This document shows, piece by piece, positions 36,020 through 47,078 of a stretch of 64,000 nt of DNA. Both the position numbers and the translations under genes were made by a program. A model generated the notes under the pieces. It did not search any database. It had not been told where the DNA came from and saw only the letters and a list, made by a program, of their open reading frames with translations. Each line of letters starts with the position of its first letter. Position 1 is the first letter of the stretch. The stretch spans positions 62,001-126,000 of the forward strand of contig NW_026516326.1 of assembly GCF_025602895.1 (NCBI RefSeq), given 5' to 3'. This stretch comes from Polychytrium aggregatum. Taxonomy: Eukaryota > Chytridiomycota > Chytridiomycetes > Polychytriales.

Positions 36020-37804
36020 ATGTCGCATCCGCACCCCTCCGGCCCTTGTGGACTTGCTGTTCCAGCCATGTCGCCTGACTCCAAGAAAGGTCAGTATTGA
36101 CAGTTGTTGGTCTTGGCTTGGCTTGCCGCCAGCAATTTCTGAGCGGCTTGCGGGCTTGGTGCATGAAGCATCATCATCGGCGCCTCGTCACTTGCCCAGG
36201 GCAGGGCCGAGCAGTTCGTCATGGCAGATTCGCTGACATTTCTGCTGCCCTCGACCCTGCCAACGCCGCATGCGTATCTCTGTCTTGGTGGCCAATGCCT
36301 CGCCTGGACCACCAGCCATCAAGTCGCTCTCCTCCCAGGCATCGGATCGCTCCGACTCGGTTTCGTCCGTGCGGGGCCTGAAGCGGGACGCTGGCGAGGC
36401 CTCACTCGACGCCGCCGAGACCGGCCATCTCATCCTCGGCAATGACGCGCAGGAGCTCTCTGGAGCCGAGTCGGAGGACGATGAGGACACCAACAAACCC
36501 AAGCGCTCTGGCCGAAGAAAGATCAAGATCGAGTACATCGACGACAAGTCCAGGCGACACATCACCTTCAGCAAGCGCAAGGCCGGTATCATGAAAAAGG
36601 TGCGCTCGCCTCGGAACTATGCGCAGACAGTGTGCTCCGTGTGGGGGGCGTCGGTGCGGATGGTGCCTGTCTCGGTGCTCCCGACAGCATCATCCGCTCA
36701 TGCTGTGCACATGCTGTGCACATGCTGTGCGCATGTCGTTGCCAGAGGAGGCACATTCTTCGCCTTTGCTCATCCACGTTCGTCCCTCGGATACCCCGTA
36801 GGCCTACGAGCTCTCCACCCTGACCGGAACCCAGGTCCTCCTCCTGGTCGCCTCCGAGACCGGCCATGTCTACACCTTCGCAACCCCCAAGCTCCAGCCG
36901 CTCATCACCAAGGCCGAGGGCAAGAGCCTGATCCAAGCCTGCCTCAACGCCCCTGACATTGTCAATCCTCCTGTGCCCCAGGTATACCAGCCCGTACCGC
37001 CCGGTGTCAACGGTAGCCCATACCCCGTCCCTCCCGCCGGCTACGTTCCTCATTCGGGTCTGCCGGTCGGCATGGATTCCGTCGGCAGCTCCGTCAGTAG
37101 CTCCGGGATGGTTGTCAGCAGCGACCAAGGCTCCTCTGTGCAGACCTCGGATGTTTATCGCGACGACAAGGTACGGTCGTATACTGCCACGAGCGTGCGG
37201 TCCGGCCCGGTCAATCGCCCCATGTGTATGACTCCCGCCATTGCTCTGTTGCGCGCTGCACTCAAGTCGAGTGCGGCCCAGCATAGCGTGCAGTTGATGC
37301 TCCAGTCGCCGGTTTCATCGATCGGCGGCCTTGGTTGCTACTGTGGCGGCCTTGCTGACCGTATTCCCATTTTTTTGCTTGGCCATTTGTCTCTGATTGC
37401 CGGTGCGCCTCCTCTAGAATCCCAACAACGCCCACCTTGCATTGTACTTGCCCTACCATTCCCAAGGCGCCTTCCCGCCCATGCCGCCCTCGACTTCCTC
37501 CAACGGCGCCGTGGGCGTGCCGTACATGTACCCTCCGTACCAACCGCTCGGTGACGGCTACGGTGGCATGGTGGGTCTCCAACACAGCCAACAGCAGCAC
37601 ATGGCTGGCCACCCTCACGCCGTGCAAGGTCCTCCTCTCTACTCGCCGGGCGACCGATCTGTTTCTAATCCTCTACCCTCGCCTACACAGCCGCCTGGCG
37701 CTCCTGTAGCAACGCACGCCATTCCCCACGGCCATGGGGATAAGGGCAGCATGGGCATGGAGGACTCGAAGCCCTCTTTGTCCAAGGAGAAACAATCCAA
37801 GTAA
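36020..37804 (+). CDS. MADS-box transcription factor, SRF/Mcm1 type
   Basis: Four exons with agreeing phases: 36020-36089, 36316-36599, 36802-37170, 37418-37804; 369 aa. The MADS domain starts near residue 88: RRKIKIEYIDDKSRRHITFS, KRKAGIMKK, then across an intron AYELSTLTGTQVLLLVASET and GHVYTFATPKLQPLI. This order and the TGTQVLLLV / VYTF core are those of SRF/Mcm1 (type I) proteins, which bind CArG-like boxes as dimers and recruit partners for cell-cycle, mating or metabolic genes. An acidic segment (AESEDDEDTNKP) precedes the domain. The rest is a Pro/Ser/Gly/Gln-rich probable activation region (YPVPPAGYVPHSGLPVG, LQHSQQQHMAGHPHAVQG). The start in exon 1 is preferred because MSPDSKK|AIKSLSSQ joins in phase; an ATG at 36270 in the same frame is an alternative. 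Confidence 0.93.
36700..36732. repeat. 11-bp minisatellite in MADS-box intron 2
   Basis: Three copies of atgctgtgcac, the last with one change, in the intron that splits the MADS domain. Confidence 0.85.
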
Positions 37805-38697
37805 ACCCTCGACCGTCTGTCGTCCTTTCAGACGCCCTCGCCTCCTTCTCGGCTCCGTCATGGACTCGCGCCTTGGACATGCATTCGGCTGGTCCTGCTC
37901 GTCTCTCGAATGGACAGAGCCTGCGGCCAGTTCCTGTGTCTTCTGCCCTTCAATCTGCGTGCCCCCTCTTGCTCTTTTCGTTTCCCTCTCCCACAGTTCA
38001 TTTTCCTTTGCCATCCAGCCCTTTCTGCATACGTTGGGCTTCCCCTCCCCCGTTTCGTTCTTCGCCTCCGCTGCCTTGCCCTTTATCTCGCTGCACAGAG
38101 TCGCGAGGCAAGGCTAGTATCCTGCATGGACCATCGTTGATCTAGTGTCCAGTTGCGGATCTGTAATATATCCCTCACGTCGATATCGCAAGGTTCCGAA
38201 TGCGTGACAGCGATGCTCGGTCGGCCAGCACAGGAGAGTGCCATTCCAAGTTGTGTCCGTCTTGGCTGCGATAGCGACCCATTTCCGCATCGACACTTCG
38301 CCTCGTTGTGTCGTCCATTCATTCAATCCTTCATTCGACTCTTTGCTCATTTCTTCAGCCGTTCCGTCCGCCGTTCGCCGTTCGCCATTCGCTTCATTCT
38401 CGGCGTTCGTTTGCTCTTGCAAACTCCGACGGCCCTCGCACCGCTTCGTGCTGGCTTTGCCTCGGTCGTGGCGCTGTTCGGGTTCCTCGCTCAATCGGCC
38501 GGCCTGGCACTTGCCTTCGCCGTCGCATCTCGTCGCCCGGGCCGTCTGCATCTCCCGGCTGAGCGAGCCAGATCCAACAGGACTGTCGGCAGGTGCCCAC
38601 CAGCCATCGACTCCGACCCGTTCCGCCTGTCCTGCGACTCTGGGAGGCCGATCGACACCGACCACCAGCCTCCTCGTCTCCTTGCCTCCTCGCCACC
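37805..38697. other. Intergenic, MADS-box to RAD17, pyrimidine-rich
   Basis: About 890 bp, C/T-rich on the plus strand with TTCATTC-type simple runs near 38.3 kb. It contains the MADS gene 3' UTR and the RAD17 promoter. Long frames through it reflect composition only. Confidence 0.6.
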
Positions 38698-41600
38698 ATG
38701 AAATCTGCTGCCAAGCATCGCAGCGACACCAAGCAGACGACCAAACCCTCAGCCATCGTTATCTCCTCGGATTCATCGAGCGAGACGGAATCTAGCCCCC
38801 GGACTGTGCAGCCCAGCCAAGGTTTCGCCAGCACTTTGTCGCAATCCCGGACATCGGCGTCGCAGCCATCGCTCTCCCAGCAGTCGGCCAGGCCTGTTGC
38901 CTCGGCCTCCAAATGGATCAGCACCAGGAGGACGAAGCCGCCGACGCTCTCCGAGAGCACTCTCAGGCGATCCCAGGCAGTGGCGTCAAAGCCAAGCGAT
39001 CGAGTTGCGGCTCGTCCAGGCTCTGCTTCGGATGCCGGTTCAGCACAACCAGCACAGCCAGCATCATCATCTCGCCTGCGATCGCACGCCCCGGCCGGCC
39101 GGCTCCTGTCGTCCAGCTCAAAGCGCTCGCTTGCACAATCTGCCGAGGATATTGACGACGACTCGGAATCCGACACTGACTTTGGCTCGTCGCAGGGAAT
39201 ACCATCATCCTTGCCCCGACGCGAGCGGGAGCAGACCAACACCGCTGCCAAAGCAACAGCTCTGCCACTGCCCACACCGGCTTCCGAAGCGACTCTGGCA
39301 TCCAGGCGTGGGGCCGCGGCATCGATATCGGCTTTTGCAGAGGCATCAACATCCAGGGATTCGGCATCCAGAGCCCGTCGGCCATCAGGATCGGTGTCGT
39401 CGTCGCCCTCGTCCACCGGCTCTCCGCCATCATCGGCTCCCCAGCCGCATGTGTCATCATCATCCTTTTCATCGTCCCAGACAACCCGCACGATCCAACA
39501 GCGGCCCTCCTCGTCTCGGTCCACTCGAGCGTCTCATCGCACTCAAGTCGGCTGGGGACGCTCGCTATGGGACGCAAAGGGCGTACCACACGATGACATT
39601 CTCGTTGACGACGACGATGACAGCAGCGGCTATCATCGAGCCGGGGATCAAGACGGAGACGGGGTCAGGGCCAGCCAGTTTAATTCACAGACCTCTTCGA
39701 ACGGCGGTGAGACCGCCCGCGGTGAAGCGCCGCTGGATGGGTCTCAGAAATCAGATAGGGGCTCGCAGCGGCCAGCGTCCCCTGGACGCATGAGCTCGTC
39801 GAGGTCGACAAAGGTAAGCTGCAATTCGGTCGGGTCAAGTAGCCTTGCGTCAGCATCGCATCCGTGGCTGGGCAGCGACGGAATCACATAACTCCTTGCC
39901 TATCGTATGCCCTGCTTGACCCTCCCGCCATCAGCAACCCATCGACCGACCATCCAGTCCGCCGAAACGATTCCCTGTCGAGATACCCAATGCTGGAAGA
40001 GGTATGTCCTGCCCGAACCAGTGGCTATCCTCGAGAGTCGCCGAGTGGCTCCAAGTTGGGTTTGGCATCAACGGACACTGCCGATCTATGCATTCTTGGT
40101 GGGATTTCTCGCCTTGTTTCCGTCGCCTTATGACTGATGTCTCACGACTGATGAACGCATGTGCCATTGTCCCTCAGTGCCCGACAACCAACTCTGGATT
40201 GACAAATATCGTCCTGGATACCAAGGAGTATGTGTGCTGCTCAGCAGGTGCAATCCAAAAAGCACGGGCGCTGGCTCAGGACAAGCCGTTGTCGAATCAG
40301 TTCCCACAGCAGGCAGTCGACGAGCCCGCTTGATCGTGCTCGATGGAACGTGACCGCTTCCTGGAGTGACCGTCTGGAGCGCCCTGAGCCCAGTAACTGC
40401 GTCGCCATTGACTCGGCATCGAATGCTTGGTTTCAGGCCGAACTTGCGGTGCACAAGAAGAAAGTCGAGCAAGTCAAGCAGTGGCTACAGCTGGCCTTTC
40501 AGAGCGGATCCAAGGTGAACCCCAGCCCAGCCCAGCTCAGCCCACCGCTTTCAGCCTGGTCCCTAGCGAGGCATTCCCCATTGATTCTGCACTCGGCTGT
40601 CCAGTCTCTGTCGTCGATGCTGAAATTAAGCTCTTTCTCAGAAAGGATCGCTATTGCTGCTTACGGGGCCGTCCGGATCGGGCAAGACCGCAACCCTCCA
40701 GTCGCTTGCGGCCGAGCTGTCCTATGAGATCAGCGAGTGGACCAATCCCATCAACACCAACTCTCTGCAAGTCATGTACACGGACGACAAACGGAACTCG
40801 GACTCGTCTGACTTTGCAGGTACGGCGGAAGCATGAATCGGCACTTGCGACGCAGCTCTCCGAGCCCAATTGACACGCTCCATCGGTCGCCGCGGGCTTT
40901 CTCAGACTGGACTTCCATAAGTACAAAGTTCAACGAGTTTCTCGAACGCTCGTCTCGGCTATCGGCTTTGCAGCTGACTTTCGACGGCACTGACCCTGCC
41001 CACGAATCGACATTGCCCAAGAGCAGTCGGCGCGTTATCCTAATCGAAGACCTGCCCAATGTCACCGAACTGCATACCCGGCAGAGCTTCCACGCGGCGA
41101 TTCGAAAATACATCGAATCGAGGTTTTCCATCTGCCCGCTGGTCCTGGTGATCAGCGATGTGTCCGAGGAAACCGGCGGCCGCCTCGAGGGCTCACTCGA
41201 GTCTGTCATCTCGATTCGGAACTTGGTCCCCCCGGATGTGCTGTCGTCTCCTCAGTGCACAGAAATCAAGTGAGTCGGCAAAAAAAAAAAAAAATTGATT
41301 CACCACCAAACTCCCAGTGCCCAAAAGCGAGCCATAGCGACCGAGCGACTGACCCGCTTGCCTGATCCCCAGGTTCAATCCCGTGGCGCCTACTATCATG
41401 ACCAAGGCACTCAACCGCATCCTCGACTTTGAGTTTCCGGTCGCAGCGCCGTTCCTGGTGCGCAAGCGCAGCCGAGCCGGTGCGTCCAAGCTCCAGGCCC
41501 CGCCCGTCGATCCCAAGAGACCCAACAGGGACTGGGTCGACCGGATCGTCAAGAGCAGCGACGGAGACTTGCGTAATGCGATCAATTCGTTGCAGTTCCT

Positions 41601-43327
41601 GGCCCTAAACGAACTTGCGCAGGCATCGCCTCCAGAGTTGTCTGGACGAGATATGTCGCTGTCACTCTATCATTCGCTCGGAAGGATCCTGCACAACAAG
41701 CGTGAGTCCTTGGCTTGAACATTTCAGGCTCCTGCTTTGGCATACAATGATCTGTCAAGCGAGTGGCTTCGACGAGAGTGTGTGCGGGCCGTGCAGAGGC
41801 ACCGCTGATCAATAATGCTCGCTAACTACATCCGAATACTTGCTATCGCCCAGGCGAGACAGATGCACCAACGGACGGGGACTCGACATCGTTGCTGCCT
41901 GAGCACCTCTCCCACCATTCACGGCCAAGGCTCAAATTTGATCCTGAGGTAGACTGGGTCGTCTCGCTTCGTGGCTTCTACAATCCAGGCACTTGCGGCA
42001 TATTAGACAATACTCACTGCGCACATGCCCATTCCTTGATTGCAGCCAACCTTCGAGATGGCCCACATGGACTTTGACAAGTACGCGCTATTTCTCCACG
42101 GGAACTACCCGGACTATCTGGAAGACATTGACGAGGTCCTGATGGCGAGCCAGTATTTCAGCGACGCCGACCTGTTCATGAACAACTGGAAGGTTGGTAC
42201 CCGACAAGGGCGATGGAGACGCACCCGCGAATGCCATGCTATGCAATGTTGTACTGTACCATATTGTTCACATCTCGCCATTGCACTGCTCTCCGACAGA
42301 ACCGTGCCCAGTTAGCACCGTACAGCGCATCCGTGGGCATCCGCGGCCTCTTGTTTTCCAAGAACAGCGCATTGACATCATCGCAGTCGGACTCTGGTTC
42401 GCTGCGAGGGTTTGAGCCCTTCCGGAAACCCGAGTTTTGGCAAACGCAGAAGCGGCGGCGAGAGCTTGAGCACGACGGGCTCAAGTCGCTGTTGCCAGAA
42501 TGGATCAAGCAAGGAATCGACGCCCATCGCGATGACAGAAGCAGTCAGGACATGACGCTCTTCCGTATGTTTTTTGTCCCGGCCATCGGCGATGAGAGGC
42601 TGGTCAATGGACAACACTGCGGCTGGGCAAGACAGTGGACGACATCCTGATCCTGGCACACCGATATATATTGATGTCGCCCCCGCCCGCTCTGTCTGCA
42701 TCCTCGCTCTGTCTGCATCCTCGCTCTGTCTGCATCCTCGCTCTGTCTGCATCCAGGCGCCTACAACAGCACCGAGCTCTTCTCCGACATCTTTCCGTTC
42801 ACCTGTCTCATCAACCGGTTTCAGCATGGCCGACGATTCCACGAGGCCGGACCGGGACCAGGGAGGCAGCGAATGACTCTTGGTATGTGTCCGTGGGTGC
42901 TGCCGTCAGTTGCGCTGCTGCTCCAGCTCCACCCCCTCACAGCATCCGTGGGACCGGATGACGATCTGTCGGTCTCAGTCGCTCGGGCACACATCCTCAC
43001 TTCTTGTCCTCGCGCTCTCGTTTGTCGCAATCGCTGCCAGGGCCTCGCCATGTCGAGTATCTTCAGCAGCTCACGTTCTTCCCAACCCGAGACCGGCTCA
43101 GTGCCGTGCCGCAGCGCACCTTCCGCGACCACGATCGCTTGCCCATGGACGAAATCGAAGATGATCCGGCAGAATCGGCCGCTCTCCGGCCTGGACTGAC
43201 CCCGGCCACCCTCAAACGAGAAGACTCGATCGTCGAGGGCGATGGTGACAGCGACGTTGTCTGGCCGTCCATTGACCGGGCCATGAACACCAACAACGGA
43301 CATGCTGAAGATATCGAAGAGTTCTGA
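38698..43327 (+). CDS. RAD17: RAD17 checkpoint clamp loader (AAA+ ATPase)
   Basis: Rad17 with RFC2-5 loads the 9-1-1 clamp at damaged DNA and so starts the ATR checkpoint; nuclear. Twelve exons, all junctions in phase: 38698-39813, 39935-40001, 40178-40227, 40437-40514, 40642-40819, 40906-41269, 41373-41701, 41854-41948, 42046-42192, 42300-42564, 42757-42882, 43041-43327; 1033 aa. The start has a strong context (gccaccATG). The first about 370 residues are Ser-rich and disordered. Then WIDKYRP, ELAVHKKKVEQVKQWL, Walker A GPSGSGKT (446-453), Walker B VILIEDLP (540-547), and the DGDLRNAINSLQFLAL segment shared with RFC subunits. The tail has MDEIEDDPAES and ends HAEDIEEF; an acidic end is typical of Rad17. 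It is longer than most homologues because of the N-terminal extension. Confidence 0.95.
41281..41295. repeat. Poly(A) run in RAD17 intron 6
   Basis: About 14 A residues shortly after the donor of RAD17 exon 6. Confidence 0.8.
42689..42756. repeat. 17-bp minisatellite containing a RAD17 3' splice site
   Basis: Four head-to-tail copies of gctctgtctgcatcctc. The last differs only at its end (catccag) and provides the AG acceptor for exon 11 at 42757. Confidence 0.95.
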
Positions 43328-43652
43328 TTCCTGAATCGGCCGGCAGAGTCTGCTGCCCAACACATGCGCGATGTCGTCGCTTGATCACCAATACAACAGC
43401 ACAATACCACTGAAACCTTGCCGATAGCCTGTCGGCTGTTCGCCGCCCGCCTCTTTGGACCCCAGCGAGCTCTTTCTTCTCTCGCATGCGTTGTGTCTCG
43501 GGAGTGGCAAAGGCACTTGGCGGCCAGCGTCATCGATCGCACCTCCGCGGCTTTGCTTGGCCACCAGATCGTATTTGTCTCGTCATGGAGCACACATACC
43601 CCCTCGGCTTGGCATCTTGGATCTCCTGCGCTGCCGCTCGACCTGCCTCGCC
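43328..43652. other. Short intergenic gap
   Basis: 325 bp between RAD17 and the next plus-strand gene. No other feature seen. Confidence 0.6.
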
Positions 43653-45256
43653 ATGGCGACATCGCACTCTCATGGTTCCCTGGGCGTCATCGGGCACTTT
43701 TACAGCCACCTCGACCGCATCCGCGCCGATCCAGCTCACCCACAGCAGTCGCTGGCGGCCCTCCTTCTTGCAAAGCCAATCCGGCCACTCGCTGTCGAAC
43801 CCAGCCCGCTCGAGATCGTGTTCCGCAACGGGCTGCCCTCTGGAGACCGAGTTTATGCCGACCATGTCGAGTGGATCGTCGACCGCATCTTTGCGATCGC
43901 CAAGTCGAGATTCACGCCGTTCGTCCTGCCAGGGGTTGCCCTCCTCGACAGCTTTGCCGCAAGGTCAGGATTCAGATCAACCGCAGCTGCCATTGTTTCT
44001 CGACCTGCACCTGCGAACCTGCGAACTGCCCTCATCTACTGCTCTGGACTCGCTATTAATTCCATCCCTGGGTCCGATGGTGGTGGCGTTGGGGAGGGTC
44101 GTTCCAATATTAGCCAAGCTCAAGTCGAGCAGATTTGCATAGCGTTCGAAGACAACATGGCCCGTGTCGCAGACGGCTTGGACGACCCGGCTGAAGCGCA
44201 ATCCAAGATGGTCGCAGCCTTCATTGAACAGGTGCGCTGCGATTAGCACGATCCAGAAACCCGATGGTCATGGTGCTCAATGCCCGCCATTCAACCCACC
44301 ACCGTCGCTCTGCTCACCCTCGTCGTCGTTCTACCATGGTTGTCCTGCCCACTTTCCGACTCCTTGACCTGGTTGCATCCCTCGCAGCACTTCACCATGC
44401 CAAACCTACTCATAATCCTGGGCCACAGCTTCACGGTCGGCAGTAGCCAGAACACTTTGCCACCGATGGTCGAAGACTGCTTTGGCTCGTTTGCCCTGCG
44501 GCATCCCCGCGATCTCAAGAACGCCATCGGATTGACGGTTGGGGCAAAGGCCTGGAGCAAGCATGCGCATCGGGCGACAACTGGATACTGGGGATCTGTC
44601 AAAGGGAGTCAGTACGCCTGGTGGCTCTTTGCTTGTCCAACCGCTTGCTCTAGTCAATGAGGCTGGCCCAGGAGCAATCGCTGACATCACGGCCACTCTG
44701 TCGCCACTGTCCATGCCTTCATCGACTCCTTCGGATATGCATCCATGCAGCTACTCAAGATAAGAACGAAACGGCCGCGAAGCTGCTCGCACGCATATTT
44801 TCTGAGGCCGTTTGGTTCAACATCCACGCGCTGCCGGTAAGCAATATCGGAGGGATAATTCATGCCAATATGTCCCCAGCATCGCAGAGCGAGCCCGCCA
44901 GAATCCCGATGGCTCAGCGTCCGTGCGGCGGCTGCCGTGACTGCCGTGACTGCTCATCACAGTGTATCCATCCGCACTTTCAGCACAAAATCCGGGTCTA
45001 CGAGATCCGTACTCTGCAGGGGTATGGGGCGCGGTGGTATCTGACCGAGGAGCCGCTTCCTCCAGCGGACGATCCAGAGCCAGGGACAGACCCCGATCCC
45101 GACGCTGCAGCTCCTGATCGCATCGATGCTCCGGCGAAGGCTCGGCCCGAGTCTCTCGGAGCCAAGCTGCGGATCTCCGGCACCATGGCCATCGAGTTTC
45201 GTGGGTTCCTCGAGCCGTTCATGGAGAACGGCCATGAGGTCGGGTGGGTGCACTAG
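43653..45256 (+). CDS. Conserved-looking protein of unknown function, 382 aa
   Basis: Four exons in phase: 43653-44231, 44388-44607, 44760-44836, 44984-45256. The start is the ATG of MATSHSHGSLGVIGHF. Segments look folded: YADHVEWIVDRIFAIAKSRF, HFTMPNLLIILGHSFTVG, LRHPRDLKNAIGLTVGAKAW, SKHAHR, KNETAAKLLARIFSEAVWFN, HKIRVYEIRTLQGYGARWYL and, at the end, TMAIEFRGFLEPFMENGHEV, GWVH. The C-terminal part reminds me of an uncharacterised fungal protein family, but I cannot name it and assign no function. No signal peptide or membrane segment is evident. An Asp/Pro-rich loop (DDPEPGTDPDPDAAAPD) interrupts the last domain. Exon 1 has an alternative open frame from about 43.97 kb, so its second half is less certain. 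Confidence 0.7.
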
Positions 45257-46006
45257 AACCGAGCTCCATCGGCTTGATGGTCCGGGGAGCACTCGATGGC
45301 ACGTCGTCTGATGCAGCAAGAGGCCAATTCATCGATCACCACCGAATCCAGTCGATCGATGCGGCCAAGCCACGGAGCATACGCTGTTCTCGGACGGACT
45401 TGGTATCTGTCGCAGTCGATCAACATCAGCCAACAGTCGACTGCCAGTGAGTGTGGTACCATATGCACTGTCCCAAGTGTCAATCGAGCGTCCACGGAAA
45501 CATCGTCTCGGTGTGGCATATGCAAGCCCCCCATGGTGCCGACTGGACGCAGTCATGTTCTTCAGAATACACATGGTTCACACTCGCAGCAGCAGATCCA
45601 ATAAACGACGAGCGGATGCTGATGATTGCTATGCCGCTTGCCACTCGCGCAGACACTTGAGGTTACGTGAGGTTGCTGCCTCTCAGACACAAGCACGATG
45701 GACTTGATCGAGAGAAGCCGATGCGGTGTATTGGGATGCTGTCGACAGCGAGCTATCAGTCGGACTGAGGCCGGCATACCAGGCGACGTTTCTGCCGACC
45801 GGAATGGCCCGCGAATCCAGCGACATTATCGTCGATGCACCAAGAATGTGACAGCCAGTCTCGAGAGCGAACTGAGGCGGGAGCTGGCTCTGCGTCGAAG
45901 ATGGGGGATTCGATTCCGGGTTACGACTGGGATGGCAAAGCACTCGTATGAGTGACGGAGCAGGCGGAGGTGTCGGATCCAGGAAATGGGAGAGCGACGC
46001 ACACCG
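45257..46006. other. Intergenic, about 750 bp
   Basis: 3' flanks of two converging genes. No supported feature. Confidence 0.6.
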
Positions 46007-46348
46007 TCATTGGGACTGCTTCAGCCCCGACATCATCGACAGAGTCGCTTCAAAGTCATCCTCCATCTTGTCAAAGGCCTCGAGTTTGCGCTGCTTCTCC
46101 TGCAGACGGTCGTTGGCGTTCAGGGCCGATTTCTTGGACGACAGGAGAGAAAGAACGTCGTGGACCGATTCGTCCAGCTGCTCCTTCAGCAGAGCATCTC
46201 TGGCCCGCAGTGACTGGGACGAGACGGCCTTCTTGACCGCCTGCGCCGCAGCCTTGGACGAGGCGGGTTTGGATATGGCTGCATCCTTCTTGGACGAGCT
46301 GGCTCTGGCGGCCGGCGGGGGCTTGGTCGGGGCCTTCTTCTTGGCCAT
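46007..46348 (-). CDS. Small basic coiled-coil protein, 113 aa, unknown
   Basis: Single-exon frame with ATG at 46348 (MAKKKAPTKPPPAARASS). The first 40 residues are Lys/Ala/Ser/Pro-rich and disordered. The remainder is helical and probably coiled coil: RARDALLKEQLDESVHDVLS, NDRLQEKQRKLEAFDKMEDD, ending MMSGLKQSQ. Composition is protein-like and unlike the skewed frames of the flanks. No family recognised. It is divergent from DGAT1, whose start is 730 bp away. Confidence 0.6.
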   Translation of the reverse strand: MAKKKAPTKPPPAARASSSKKDAAISKPASSKAAAQAVKKAVSSQSLRARDALLKEQLDESVHDVLSLLSSKKSALNANDRLQEKQRKLEAFDKMEDDFEATLSMMSGLKQSQ

Positions 46349-47078
46349 GCTGGTTGTGGGTATGGGCGGTCGCAGTGGGTTGCTGCCTGATGTTGGTGGT
46401 GGCTCGCCGGTGCTGGGGTCAGATCAGCTTCCCTGGTCGCGGCAGACAGAGTTGCCAACAGCCAGCACAGTTCAAAGGGCGGAGAAGAAAAAAAGCTTTG
46501 TCCAGGAGACGGATCTGATTGGCCTGGCTGCCGTTCCAGATTCGCTCCCAGGCAGAAACAAAACATCATGCTAAGCGGCCATGCTTCGGGCCGGTGTGGT
46601 TGCGACGGCGCTCGCGCAGTGAGCCAGGAACGTATCCATCCGCCGTCGACAGTGGCCATCAAGGTGTGCTTGTGCTTGTGCTTGTGCTGCAGATGATGCT
46701 GTTGGCGCAAAGCGATCCAGCATCGATTTGATGCACCGCGATCCAGCATCGCAGCATCAACACAGCCGGGGGCATGATCTCGGTGTGCAAGTCTATTCTC
46801 CATGGACATGCGATATCTACGGACATCCCAGCCATGGCCGCCGCCGTATCGACCGAGCCAGGCCCGCAAACCACATGCTTGTCCGTGCAGCGGGTGAACG
46901 GAGCGATAGCCGCAATCACGCTCGTCGGCCCGATCATTCGCGATCAATGCCTTGCCGTGTCGCCATCCGGCCTTGGCTCTGCCGGCTTGTTTCTGAGTTG
47001 CCCTCGCTCGTCTTCCCCGACAGGGTCCTGCCCTCGGCCCGGTCTGTCCTTTGCCCTCGTCCCTGCAACTGCTCAACC
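46349..47078. other. Divergent promoter region, small gene and DGAT1
   Basis: 730 bp with a short gtgcttgtgcttgtgctt run at 46663-46690. No gene supported. Confidence 0.6.

Noticed and set aside
43004-43199. Alternative RAD17 C-terminal frame (VARAHILTSCPRALVCR)
   Set aside because: The other frame joins in phase at 43041 and gives the acidic tail expected of Rad17.
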